From the NCBI RefSeq assembly GCF_017051705.1, contig NZ_JAFIDJ010000001.1, positions 1,827,786-1,891,785 on the forward strand: 64,000 nt of DNA, in the 5' to 3' direction. Source of the stretch: Algoriphagus lutimaris (lineage in GTDB: Bacteria; Bacteroidota; Bacteroidia; Cytophagales; Cyclobacteriaceae). The position numbers and the translations under genes were made by a program. Within the stretch, counting starts at the first letter, position 1; each line of letters starts with the position of its first letter. Shown piece after piece: positions 7,580 to 15,310 of the stretch. The notes below the pieces were generated by a model. The model was not told the origin of the DNA, ran no database searches, and was given only the letters and a program-made list of their open reading frames with translations.

Positions 7580-9514
7580 TTAGTCAAATAAATACCAAGT
7601 GATACCCAAGTCAATAAATGATTTATATCCAGTATAGTCAGGAGTAACAAAATAGCCCTCCCGATTCATCAAGCCACTATTTAAATGATTGTATTTTAAC
7701 AAAACCCGCGTTCTGTTGATTCTGAAATTCAAAAATATATCTGCTACTGGATAGGCATAAACATTAAATGAATTTTGCAGATAGAACTGTTGTGTAGAAG
7801 GGAAATAAGCATCTGCATAATAGTCAGACTTGTATCGAACATCGATACCAAACTGGATAAATACATGTTCATCGAAAGCTGGACTATCAAAATAAAACTT
7901 ACTGTTGGCGTAAAACTTTGGAATTCTAAAAGCATCACTTCCAGCCCCAGAAATCTGGGTAAATACCAATTCATTATCCCACCTGAATTTCTTTCCAATC
8001 TGGAAGTTGGCCACCAATCCAGGCATTAACATAAATGCTTCCCCATTATTTTGAGTGGCGACCCTATCTTCATTGAAATAAATGTAATTATTAACTCTGT
8101 TGATGGTCAGACTGGGTCTTAACCTGATCTTATCAAAATTGATGATCAATTTCCCTTTGATTTGATCCACCCCGGTATTATCAAAATCATTTTCCCATTG
8201 ATAATGATTCCCCATGTACACCTGTTGAACGGAGGTAGGCTTATACAAGGCTTTGGTATATTCCAATTCTATCCAAGGAGAAACAAATATTCCATGTAGT
8301 TTATAAGCGCCCGGCAGCAAATACTCCCCGTCAGCTGTCAAAGACCATTGATCGGAGATTTTACCTACTAATTGTCCCCCCAGATAAACCTCATTGAATT
8401 TATCATCCTCAGCAAAAAACTTATTTTTCATCCTTCCGGTCCTGAACTTCCCATAGGCATTGTAAAAAAAGCCTCCAAAAGTTCCCTTAAACCCAACTTC
8501 ATTTCTCCACTCCGAAAATTCATTGAAATTCCTGGTAGTATCTTGTTGATTGAACCTTGTACTTGGATAGAATATTGAATCCGAGGTAGTTAGATCGGAT
8601 TCAAAAGTCATGTCTTGGTTTTTCTTATCAAACACATGATAAATCTGCAAACCATCCTGGACCTTATACTCATGGTAGAAATGGTAATCTTGTCTCAGAT
8701 CCCTCGCCTGAGAATTTCTCAACCACACTTTGGCATCTTCATAAGTGAAATAAATAGAGGTACTATCCACTTCTGGGGGTATGATTCCTCCTATTTCATT
8801 CACTTTGTGCTTCATCCTGGAAAAATTACCCATGAACCAGTACTTCCCATTTTCAGAACGATAATTCGTATGCAAGGAATAGGTAGTCTGATCTACCATA
8901 TTGTCATCTCTTGCTACTGGATTTAGTGTTTTTCGAGCTTTGATGGTATGAAACTCAAACCCTACATTCCAACGTGGATTAATGTTTCTAGCAAAGGCCA
9001 GGTCCAACATATTCCGATGCCCTCCCCCAAAAAACGCAGACATTTCTGTGAACGGCGATTTGGTATCAAAATATTTATAATTTTCAGGATTTCGGTAATA
9101 TAAATCATAGGCAGAATAACCAGACCTGGTTCCTATTAATTCCGGAATCTGATAAAATACTGGTTGAGATGCACTTCCTATATTTCCTAGATCTTGATAT
9201 TTCCATCCCCCTTTGGCCACTGGATCATAATTATGGAAATTAGTCAAAGAGGTGTCTTGAGGATAAAGAATTAAGTTGTTTCTCTTGATATCTTTTTCGA
9301 AAAAATAAAGACTGGTTTTAGGTCCGTAGACTTGTTTGGTACTATCATCCAACAAAGGTCTCCTACCATCTGTCTCCTCTCCTTCTTCCTGAGGATCAAC
9401 TAATTCCCTTGTCCTTTGTTGGTTAGGATTGGTAGTCACAGGGCGCTGAGCCATCAAACTTGTGGAAAGCCCAATTACCAACAATATAAGTAAACCGAAA
9501 ACTCTGATTTTCAC
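7580..9514 (-). CDS. Putative outer-membrane porin (Porin_10 type)
   Basis: 644 residues. A Sec signal peptide is clear (MKIRVFGLLILLVIGLSTSL, cut after LMAQ), followed by a low-complexity polar segment rich in Arg/Glu/Gln and then a long alternating polar/aromatic pattern typical of a beta barrel. It ends in DLGITWYLFD, an aromatic C-terminal strand suited to BAM insertion. It fits the 'putative porin' family common in Bacteroidota. It lies 14 bases downstream of lpxK, so both may share an envelope transcript. Substrate unknown. Confidence 0.82.
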   Translation of the reverse strand: MKIRVFGLLILLVIGLSTSLMAQRPVTTNPNQQRTRELVDPQEEGEETDGRRPLLDDSTKQVYGPKTSLYFFEKDIKRNNLILYPQDTSLTNFHNYDPVAKGGWKYQDLGNIGSASQPVFYQIPELIGTRSGYSAYDLYYRNPENYKYFDTKSPFTEMSAFFGGGHRNMLDLAFARNINPRWNVGFEFHTIKARKTLNPVARDDNMVDQTTYSLHTNYRSENGKYWFMGNFSRMKHKVNEIGGIIPPEVDSTSIYFTYEDAKVWLRNSQARDLRQDYHFYHEYKVQDGLQIYHVFDKKNQDMTFESDLTTSDSIFYPSTRFNQQDTTRNFNEFSEWRNEVGFKGTFGGFFYNAYGKFRTGRMKNKFFAEDDKFNEVYLGGQLVGKISDQWSLTADGEYLLPGAYKLHGIFVSPWIELEYTKALYKPTSVQQVYMGNHYQWENDFDNTGVDQIKGKLIINFDKIRLRPSLTINRVNNYIYFNEDRVATQNNGEAFMLMPGLVANFQIGKKFRWDNELVFTQISGAGSDAFRIPKFYANSKFYFDSPAFDEHVFIQFGIDVRYKSDYYADAYFPSTQQFYLQNSFNVYAYPVADIFLNFRINRTRVLLKYNHLNSGLMNREGYFVTPDYTGYKSFIDLGITWYLFD

Positions 9515-9528
9515 CTAATCTTTTTCTT

Positions 9529-10566
9529 TTAAAGAATTACCTGATCGATAAACCTTTCTATGATTTGCTCATCCTCAGGTGAAAAGACCACCTGGATTGG
9601 CAAGACAAAAATCGGAATTTCTCTTAGAAATCCTGCTGGACAAGAAGATTTAACTTTCACTGCATCTTTTTCGGTGGTGATTATCACCGGTTTTTTGGAA
9701 GCATATCGATGGTAAACCTGTTTGATCCGTTCAAAATCTTCTTGTTGGTAATCATGATGATCTGGATAATTAAAGTTTTCCAGTAATTTATAGTTATCAG
9801 ACACAAAACATTTTAACTGCTTGTCATCCGCAATTCCACTTACTAAAATCACCGAATCCGAAAACTTATGTTCAGGTTGAAGTGCAACAGGTTTTCCATA
9901 ATCAATGGAACTATATAAGATGGGAGCAATTGAATTATAGTGTTTGATTTTCTTTTGAAACCTATCCTTTTCTTGAACATCCAATCCTCTTGGCGATTTG
10001 GTGACTACAATTAAATTGGCGCGTTTAGCTCCAGACCTACTTTCTCTCAACCTACCCATCGGAAGTAAAAAATCAGAGAAAAACGGTTGATCATAGGTAG
10101 TCAAAAGAATATTCAAATCAGCCTGAAATGATCGATGCTGAAATGCGTCGTCCAGAAGCAATACTTCTGTATTGGGTTGTTTTTCTGTGATTTGAAAAGC
10201 TGCCGTAAATCGATCTTCTCCTACAAAAACAGATATATCATTCCTATATTTTTCATAAATCTGGAATGGTTCATCTCCAATATCCGAAGGAGTTGAGCTT
10301 TCTGAGGCTTGTAAAAATCCATGAGTGCTTCTTCCATAGCCCCTGCTTAGGGTAGCGATATTCTTTTTAGACTTTAGATATTCAATCAAATATTCCACCA
10401 TCGGAGTTTTCCCAGTCCCCCCTACTCGGAGATTGCCTACCAAAATACTTGGGATGGGAGATTGGCTACTTTTCAGCCATCCCCAATCAAAAAACCAGTT
10501 CCGTACTCTGGTGATGAGGTCATAAAGCAAGGCAAATGGATAAAGCAAAAAAGCGTAAGGGCGCAT
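9529..10566 (-). CDS. lpxK: Tetraacyldisaccharide 4'-kinase
   Basis: 345 residues, the normal length. LpxK phosphorylates the 4' position of the lipid A disaccharide at the inner membrane. An N-terminal hydrophobic membrane-anchoring helix is followed by the Walker A region GNLRVGGTGKTP (about residues 44-55), then LSRGYG and the lid and DDAFQHR motifs. The presence of LpxK shows an outer membrane with lipid A. It is the first gene of a minus-strand run. Its start faces the start of the Nif3-like gene, with 41 bases between the chosen starts. Confidence 0.95.
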   Translation of the reverse strand: MRPYAFLLYPFALLYDLITRVRNWFFDWGWLKSSQSPIPSILVGNLRVGGTGKTPMVEYLIEYLKSKKNIATLSRGYGRSTHGFLQASESSTPSDIGDEPFQIYEKYRNDISVFVGEDRFTAAFQITEKQPNTEVLLLDDAFQHRSFQADLNILLTTYDQPFFSDFLLPMGRLRESRSGAKRANLIVVTKSPRGLDVQEKDRFQKKIKHYNSIAPILYSSIDYGKPVALQPEHKFSDSVILVSGIADDKQLKCFVSDNYKLLENFNYPDHHDYQQEDFERIKQVYHRYASKKPVIITTEKDAVKVKSSCPAGFLREIPIFVLPIQVVFSPEDEQIIERFIDQVIL

Positions 10567-10579
10567 TCCTAAGTTTTAC

Positions 10580-10587
10580 TATTTTTG
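10580..10587 (+). promoter_or_regulatory. TAnnTTTG promoter element for the Nif3-like gene
   Basis: TATTTTTG matches the -7 box used by the Bacteroidota primary sigma factor. It ends 20 bases before the ATG at 10608, which supports that start over an upstream in-frame ATG at 10536 that would lie inside lpxK. Confidence 0.55.
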
Positions 10588-10607
10588 ACCAAATAAACAT
10601 AAAAATT

Positions 10608-11708
10608 ATGGGATACAAGATTGGAGAATTGATTTCATGGCTAGAATCTTATGCTCCACCTTCTTACCAGGAATCCTACGACAATGCCACGTTGATTACA
10701 GGCAATCGAAACGATTTAGTTACAGGGGTAATCTGTTCATTAGACTGTACGGAAGAGGTAGTTGAAGAGGCAATATCACTTGGGGCGAATTTAATTGTAG
10801 CCCACCACCCCATCGTCTTCAAAGGATTAAAGAGTTTTACCGGAAGAAATTACGTAGAGAGAACAGTCATCAAAGCAATTAAAAATGACATCGCAATTTT
10901 TGCTATCCATACCAATTTGGATCATGTATCCAACGGGGTCAATAAGAGAATCTGTGATCGACTTGGATTGATTAACACTAAAATTCTTCAGCCTAAAAAG
11001 CAAATGTTGAGCAAGTTGGAATTCTTTGTGCCCAGGGCAGATAAAAAGCGAGTTTTGGAAGCTATTTTTCAAGCTGGAGCTGGTAAAATCGGGGAATATT
11101 CAGATTGCTCTTTTCAAACGGAAGGAACTGGGACTTTCACTCCTTCTTCCAAGGCAAATCCTGCAATTGGAAAACAAGGAAAACCTGAAACCGTGGAGGA
11201 AGTAAAAGTTGAAGTCCTGGTTTCAAATCATTTGATTGGAAAAGTTTTAGGCCAGCTCAAAGTCAGCCATCCCTATGAAGAAGTTGCATATTATGTTTCC
11301 AGTATAGAAAATGAACATCAGGAAGTAGGGGCAGGAATGATTGGGGAGTTACCAGAGTCCATGGAGGAAACTAGCTTTTTAGATCATTTGAAAGATAAAA
11401 TGGAACTGAAGGTAGTCAAACACACATCTTTTCTCCAGAAGAAAATAAAAAAAGTTGCTGTGTGCGGAGGAGCTGGAATTTTTCTTTTAAATCAGGCAAA
11501 AAGGACCAATGCTGACGTATTTATCACTTCTGATGTCAAATACCATGAATTTTTTGATACGGAAGGGCAATTAATACTCTGTGATATTGGACACTATGAG
11601 AGCGAAATTTTCACAAAAGAATTACTAGGAGAGCTATTGTCACAAAATTTTCCTAATATTGCACTCTATTTGACGAAAGTAGTTACAAATCCCACATCCT
11701 ACCGATAG
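10608..11708 (+). CDS. Nif3-like dinuclear metal-centre protein (DUF34, YqfO type)
   Basis: 366 residues from the ATG at 10608. The family forms hexameric rings with a two-metal site and has been linked to GTP cyclohydrolase-I-type chemistry and metal insertion; the exact function is unsettled. Metal ligands are visible in VAHHPIVFKGL near the N-terminus and SDVKYHEFF / DIGHYESE near the C-terminus. The middle about 100 residues (EFFVPRADKKRVLEAIFQAG onwards) are the PII-like insertion of the long YqfO-type form. It is followed after 3 bases by the zinc-ribbon gene, a pairing that recurs in many bacteria. Confidence 0.9.
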   Translation: MGYKIGELISWLESYAPPSYQESYDNATLITGNRNDLVTGVICSLDCTEEVVEEAISLGANLIVAHHPIVFKGLKSFTGRNYVERTVIKAIKNDIAIFAIHTNLDHVSNGVNKRICDRLGLINTKILQPKKQMLSKLEFFVPRADKKRVLEAIFQAGAGKIGEYSDCSFQTEGTGTFTPSSKANPAIGKQGKPETVEEVKVEVLVSNHLIGKVLGQLKVSHPYEEVAYYVSSIENEHQEVGAGMIGELPESMEETSFLDHLKDKMELKVVKHTSFLQKKIKKVAVCGGAGIFLLNQAKRTNADVFITSDVKYHEFFDTEGQLILCDIGHYESEIFTKELLGELLSQNFPNIALYLTKVVTNPTSYR

Positions 11709-11711
11709 TAC

Positions 11712-12482
11712 ATGGAAAGTACAGTAGCACAAAAACTCGAGGCTATACATAACCTTCAACTCATTGATTCAAGACTTGATGCTCTTATTAAGGTAAGAGG
11801 CGCTCTACCTGAGGAAGTTCAAGATCTAGAAGACGAGATTGCTGGTTACGAAACCCGTTTGGAAAAATTCAAAGCCGAGATTGAAGCATACGACGAGGAA
11901 ATCAGACAACTCAAGGACAGCATTAAAGAATCTGAAAAACTGATCAAGAAGTATCAGGAACAGCAGATGAACGTGCGAAATAATCGTGAGTATGATGCCA
12001 TCACCAAGGAGCTGGAATTGCAAGACTTGGAGATTCAGGTTTCAAAGAAAAAAATTGCTGAAGCAGGAGTGAAAATTGATCAGAAGAAAGTTGATCTAGA
12101 AGAACTTACTGCCGTAATGAAAGATCGACAAAAAGATCTTGATCAGAAAAACAGTGAATTGTCTACCATCATTTCTGAAAGTGAATCTGAGGAAGCAAAA
12201 TTAAATGCGGATAGAGAGAAAGCTTTGAAGAAAGTGGATGAGCGATTGGTGAAATCTTACGGTAAGATCAGAGCCAATGCAAAAAACGGTTTAGCTGTAG
12301 TGCTAGTAAAAAGAGGTGCCTGCGGAGGCTGTTTCAATACAGTTCCCCCTCAAAGACAAGCTGATATCAGAGAGAAGAAAAAATTAATTGTGTGTGAGCA
12401 TTGTGGAAGAATCTTAGCCGGAGTAGAGGATGAGATCGAAGAACCAACTCCAGTGAAAAAGAAGAGATCAAAAGCTTCTTAA
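11712..12482 (+). CDS. C4-type zinc-ribbon protein with long coiled coil (COG1579, CdsZ-like)
   Basis: 256 residues. Residues about 20-175 are a charged heptad-rich coiled coil; the C-terminus carries a zinc ribbon with two CxxC pairs, ACGGCFNTVPPQ and VCEHCGRIL, about 22 residues apart. A Lys/Arg-rich tail follows. This matches COG1579 proteins, structurally known from H. pylori HP0958 (flagellin mRNA binding) and Chlamydia CT398/CdsZ. The function in non-flagellated Bacteroidota is not known; nucleic-acid binding is a reasonable inference. It shares an operon with the Nif3-like gene and is followed by a strong terminator. Confidence 0.88.
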   Translation: MESTVAQKLEAIHNLQLIDSRLDALIKVRGALPEEVQDLEDEIAGYETRLEKFKAEIEAYDEEIRQLKDSIKESEKLIKKYQEQQMNVRNNREYDAITKELELQDLEIQVSKKKIAEAGVKIDQKKVDLEELTAVMKDRQKDLDQKNSELSTIISESESEEAKLNADREKALKKVDERLVKSYGKIRANAKNGLAVVLVKRGACGGCFNTVPPQRQADIREKKKLIVCEHCGRILAGVEDEIEEPTPVKKKRSKAS

Positions 12483-12505
12483 AACACAGAATCAAAAATA
12501 AGAGA

Positions 12506-12543
12506 CCCCGAAAATAAATTTATTTTCGGGGTTTTTATTTTTT
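12506..12543 (+). terminator. Strong rho-independent terminator after the zinc-ribbon gene
   Basis: A perfect 13-bp inverted repeat (CCCCGAAAATAAA and its complement, 12506-12531) is followed by TTTTTATTTTTT. It ends the Nif3-like/zinc-ribbon transcript. Confidence 0.93.
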
Positions 12544-12592
12544 TAGCCAAAGCTCTTGTTTAATCAGGCATTATTTTAGTATCTTGAAAAGT

Positions 12593-13012
12593 ATGAGAAG
12601 TTTAGGAACCCTACTGATAATCATGTTTTTGTCTCTTTCATCCTTTGCAAAAAACGATGATTCAAAAACATTTATGGTGATTTTCAAACAAAAAGAACTT
12701 AAATCACTAAAAACTTCCATTCAAAAAATCGAAGATCAATTTTCTGAAGCTTTCAAAACAAAAACCTATTCGGGGAATTCTGACCTCACCTTGGTGATTG
12801 AAGTCCCAAGCAGTGAAATAGATGAATGTAGTCTAGGAAGTTTTATTGTGGAAATTGGAGAAGGTCAAGAAATTCAACTTCAAGATATTGCTTTCCGCGT
12901 TTTTGATCTGACTGAAGGTAAAGAAGAGTTGCAAAGCTTCATTTCAGAATATGAAGAAGCTCAGCAGCTCAAAAAGAATGGTAAACTTGCTAAAGCAGAT
13001 ACTAAGCTTTAA
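12593..13012 (+). CDS. Hypothetical secreted protein
   Basis: 139 residues from the ATG at 12593; an upstream in-frame TTG at 12584 overlaps a TATCTTG promoter-like element and is less likely. The N-terminus is a clear Sec signal peptide (MRSLGTLLIIMFLSLSSFAK). The mature part of about 120 residues is acidic, without Cys pairs apart from one Cys, and ends in a Lys/Glu-rich helix. I do not recognise the family. It has its own transcript, between a strong terminator and a convergent phosphatase gene whose 3' end overlaps it by 11 bases. Confidence 0.65.
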   Translation: MRSLGTLLIIMFLSLSSFAKNDDSKTFMVIFKQKELKSLKTSIQKIEDQFSEAFKTKTYSGNSDLTLVIEVPSSEIDECSLGSFIVEIGEGQEIQLQDIAFRVFDLTEGKEELQSFISEYEEAQQLKKNGKLAKADTKL

Positions 13013-13619
13013 GATGTTTTACATCATTCCTCTTTAATAATTCAAACTCCCTGTTTTCTTTTTCCTGAAGTAAATAGAGACAAAGATTTTGGTGCTCGAA
13101 TTGATCCATATTTTTCAAATCCTGCTTCAAGATTAAGCTTAAAAATATTCTCATGGCCCTACCATGCATGCATACAAGCACGTTTTCTCCCGGGTCTGCA
13201 ATTATTCTTTCTATCCCCTTAATCATTCTAGCTGCCACAATGTTTGGACTTTCTCCCCCTGCAATGGCATAATCTAAATTACCAACCTTCCACTGGTTGA
13301 GCATGTGTTCGTAATATTGATTCTCTTCTGTAGTCATTGGGGTCCCTTCATAGTCACCCCAAGAGATTTCATTTAACTCAGGTAAGGTAGTCGCTGGTAT
13401 TCCTAGATCTATAAATCTTTGAATTGATTGCTTGGTTCGAATCAGGGCAGTATGATATACCCTATCAAAGGGAACATCTTTATATGCCTCAAAAAACATC
13501 TTTCCCTGGGCTCTTCCGGTTTCATTGATGTCTGCATTTATCCCACTTCCCTGCACTACACCTTTTAAATTGAAATCAGTTTGCCCGTGCCTAACTAAGT
13601 AAATTTTTTTTCGATTCAA
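13002..13619 (-). CDS. Histidine phosphatase family protein (phosphoglycerate mutase-like)
   Basis: 205 residues with the phosphohistidine signature VRHGQTDFN near the N-terminus, the second conserved Arg in SALIRTKQS-like context (TALIRTKQSI), Glu in ELNEISWGDYEG and the second His in CMHGRAMR. This is the branch-1 histidine phosphatase fold. Its substrate could be a sugar phosphate, a nucleotide or a cobalamin/menaquinone intermediate; sequence alone does not decide. It is divergent from the menaquinone operon, sharing the intergenic promoter region, and its last 11 bases overlap the convergent hypothetical gene. Confidence 0.88.
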   Translation of the reverse strand: MNRKKIYLVRHGQTDFNLKGVVQGSGINADINETGRAQGKMFFEAYKDVPFDRVYHTALIRTKQSIQRFIDLGIPATTLPELNEISWGDYEGTPMTTEENQYYEHMLNQWKVGNLDYAIAGGESPNIVAARMIKGIERIIADPGENVLVCMHGRAMRIFLSLILKQDLKNMDQFEHQNLCLYLLQEKENREFELLKRNDVKHLKA

Positions 13620-13626
13620 GATTCTC

Positions 13627-13634
13627 TATTTTTG
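13627..13634 (+). promoter_or_regulatory. TAnnTTTG promoter element for the menaquinone operon
   Basis: TATTTTTG lies between the divergent phosphatase gene and the thioesterase gene, 36 bases before the ATG at 13671. It argues that an in-frame TTG at 13632 is promoter and not a start codon. Confidence 0.55.
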
Positions 13635-13670
13635 TCTACCCCCAAAGAAAACTCATTTACTTTAATTTTC

Positions 13671-14093
13671 ATGGTATTTAAGCGAAAGCCTTCCCTTGAT
13701 CAACTCAATAAACAAAGTGAAAATACGATGGTAGAGTATTTGGGAATTCTTTTCACTGATATTACAGAAGATACTATTTCTGCCAAAATGCCCGTAGATC
13801 ACCGAACAAAACAACCCATGGGTTTGTTGCATGGTGGAGCTAGTGTGGTGCTAGCCGAAACTTTAGGAAGCATTGCAAGTACCCTCACTATAGATTTGGA
13901 TAAACAGGTTTGCGTGGGCTTGGAAATAAATGCAAACCATTTAAAATCAGTGAAAGATGGTTTTGTATCAGGTACAGCGAGCCCCATACATGTGGGTAAA
14001 AGCACCCAGGTTTGGGAAATAAAGATCTCAAATGAGAAAAATCAACTTTGCTGTATCAGTCGAATCACAATGGCTATTTTAGATAGAAAATAA
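13671..14093 (+). CDS. menI: Hotdog-fold thioesterase, probable DHNA-CoA hydrolase
   Basis: 140 residues from the ATG at 13671. It has the PaaI/YdiI hotdog pattern: RTKQPMGLLHGGASVVLAET with the HGG motif and the acidic residue in AETLGS, then VGLEINANHLKSV. Standing directly before menF and menD, with its stop overlapping the menF start (TAATG), it most likely cleaves 1,4-dihydroxy-2-naphthoyl-CoA in menaquinone synthesis. The family is broad, so the substrate rests on gene order. The start follows the promoter element at 13627-13634. Confidence 0.82.
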   Translation: MVFKRKPSLDQLNKQSENTMVEYLGILFTDITEDTISAKMPVDHRTKQPMGLLHGGASVVLAETLGSIASTLTIDLDKQVCVGLEINANHLKSVKDGFVSGTASPIHVGKSTQVWEIKISNEKNQLCCISRITMAILDRK

Positions 14094-15310
14094 TGAATAC
14101 TGAGGTTTCATATAATCATACCCAAACAGAAATTATTCAGCTTTTATTACAGCTTGGATTAACTTCCGGTGGATCTTTTGCCATATGGAGAAAACCAAAA
14201 TCCAAAAAACTGGAAATGGTATTGGATGAAACTGCTTCTCCTCAAAAAGTAGAATTAAACCTTGAAGAATTGCCACCTGGGTTTATCGTTCATCCCTTCG
14301 CTGACCAAGAGGATAAAAAAGCATATTACATCAAGGCGAATCGATATTTCAGTTTTGAACTAGACCAGGAATTTAAACCTGAAGACCTACCAGAATGGGC
14401 AAAAATCCAGCTTGAAGACCAAAAGAAACTTAATGATGGAGAGCTTAGAAAGCTTCTTTTTGATCAAACTATCAATAATAAAATCATTACTTCAGGAATA
14501 AGTGAGGATAAATCGCATTTTCTCCGACTTGTAGAACTTGGAATAGAAGCGGTCAAGGAAAATAAGTTGGAAAAGGTTGTTCCGGCTAGAACTAAAACCA
14601 TTGACATCCCGAAAGATTTTAATTTAGCATGTACACTTCTGAGTTTGATGAATTCCTATCCCAATGCGCTGATCAACTTTTTCCACATTCCACATTTAGG
14701 AACTTGGATGGGCGCTTCTCCGGAGGTATTAATCGAAACCAAAGGTGATATCTTCTATACGATGTCTTTGGCTGGGACCCAAAAAGCAACTGGGGATAAC
14801 CCTCTTAAATCTGTAGCATGGACGCAAAAAGAGATCGAAGAGCAAGCCTTAGTAAGTAGGTATATAGTCTCTTGTTTTAAGAAGATACGACTTAGAGAAT
14901 ACGAGGAACACGGTCCTAAAACCGTTGTAGCTGGAAATCTATTACATCTCAAAACAGACTTTAGAATAGACATGGAAGCAACTGGTTTCCCAGAGCTTGG
15001 TTCCATCATGCTAAATTTACTACATCCCACTTCTGCTGTTTGTGGTATGCCACGAAAAGAAGCTCATGATTTTTTACAGGAATATGAGGATTTTGACCGC
15101 TCCTTTTATGCAGGATTTCTTGGTCCAGTCAATGTCCAAGGTCAAACTTCGGTCTTCGTCAATTTACGTACTGCTTCCTTATTCAGCAATAAAGCGGTTT
15201 TATATTCAGGAGCAGGAGTTACCGAGGATTCAGTTCCAGAAAAAGAATGGGAGGAAACTGAGTATAAGTGCGAAATCATTGGGAAATTCATCCAAAATCC
15301 AACGACTTGA
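14093..15310 (+). CDS. menF: Isochorismate synthase
   Basis: 405 residues of the chorismate-binding family, which converts chorismate to isochorismate in the first step of menaquinone synthesis. The C-terminal half carries the signatures MGASPEVLIETKG, MSLAGTQKATGDN, HPTSAVCGMPR and DRSFYAGFLGPVN. The N-terminal about 130 residues are variable, as usual. Its ATG overlaps the stop of the upstream thioesterase gene and its TGA overlaps the likely TTG start of menD, so the three genes are translationally coupled. Confidence 0.94.
   Translation: MNTEVSYNHTQTEIIQLLLQLGLTSGGSFAIWRKPKSKKLEMVLDETASPQKVELNLEELPPGFIVHPFADQEDKKAYYIKANRYFSFELDQEFKPEDLPEWAKIQLEDQKKLNDGELRKLLFDQTINNKIITSGISEDKSHFLRLVELGIEAVKENKLEKVVPARTKTIDIPKDFNLACTLLSLMNSYPNALINFFHIPHLGTWMGASPEVLIETKGDIFYTMSLAGTQKATGDNPLKSVAWTQKEIEEQALVSRYIVSCFKKIRLREYEEHGPKTVVAGNLLHLKTDFRIDMEATGFPELGSIMLNLLHPTSAVCGMPRKEAHDFLQEYEDFDRSFYAGFLGPVNVQGQTSVFVNLRTASLFSNKAVLYSGAGVTEDSVPEKEWEETEYKCEIIGKFIQNPTT

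Noticed and set aside
7744-8029. Pair of 84-aa frames on both strands inside the porin gene
   Set aside because: They lie inside the barrel coding sequence, which has a clear signal peptide and continuous strand pattern.
10536-10607. Longer N-terminus for the Nif3-like protein from the ATG at 10536
   Set aside because: It would lie inside lpxK and upstream of the TATTTTTG box; homologues begin at MGYKIGEL-like sequence.
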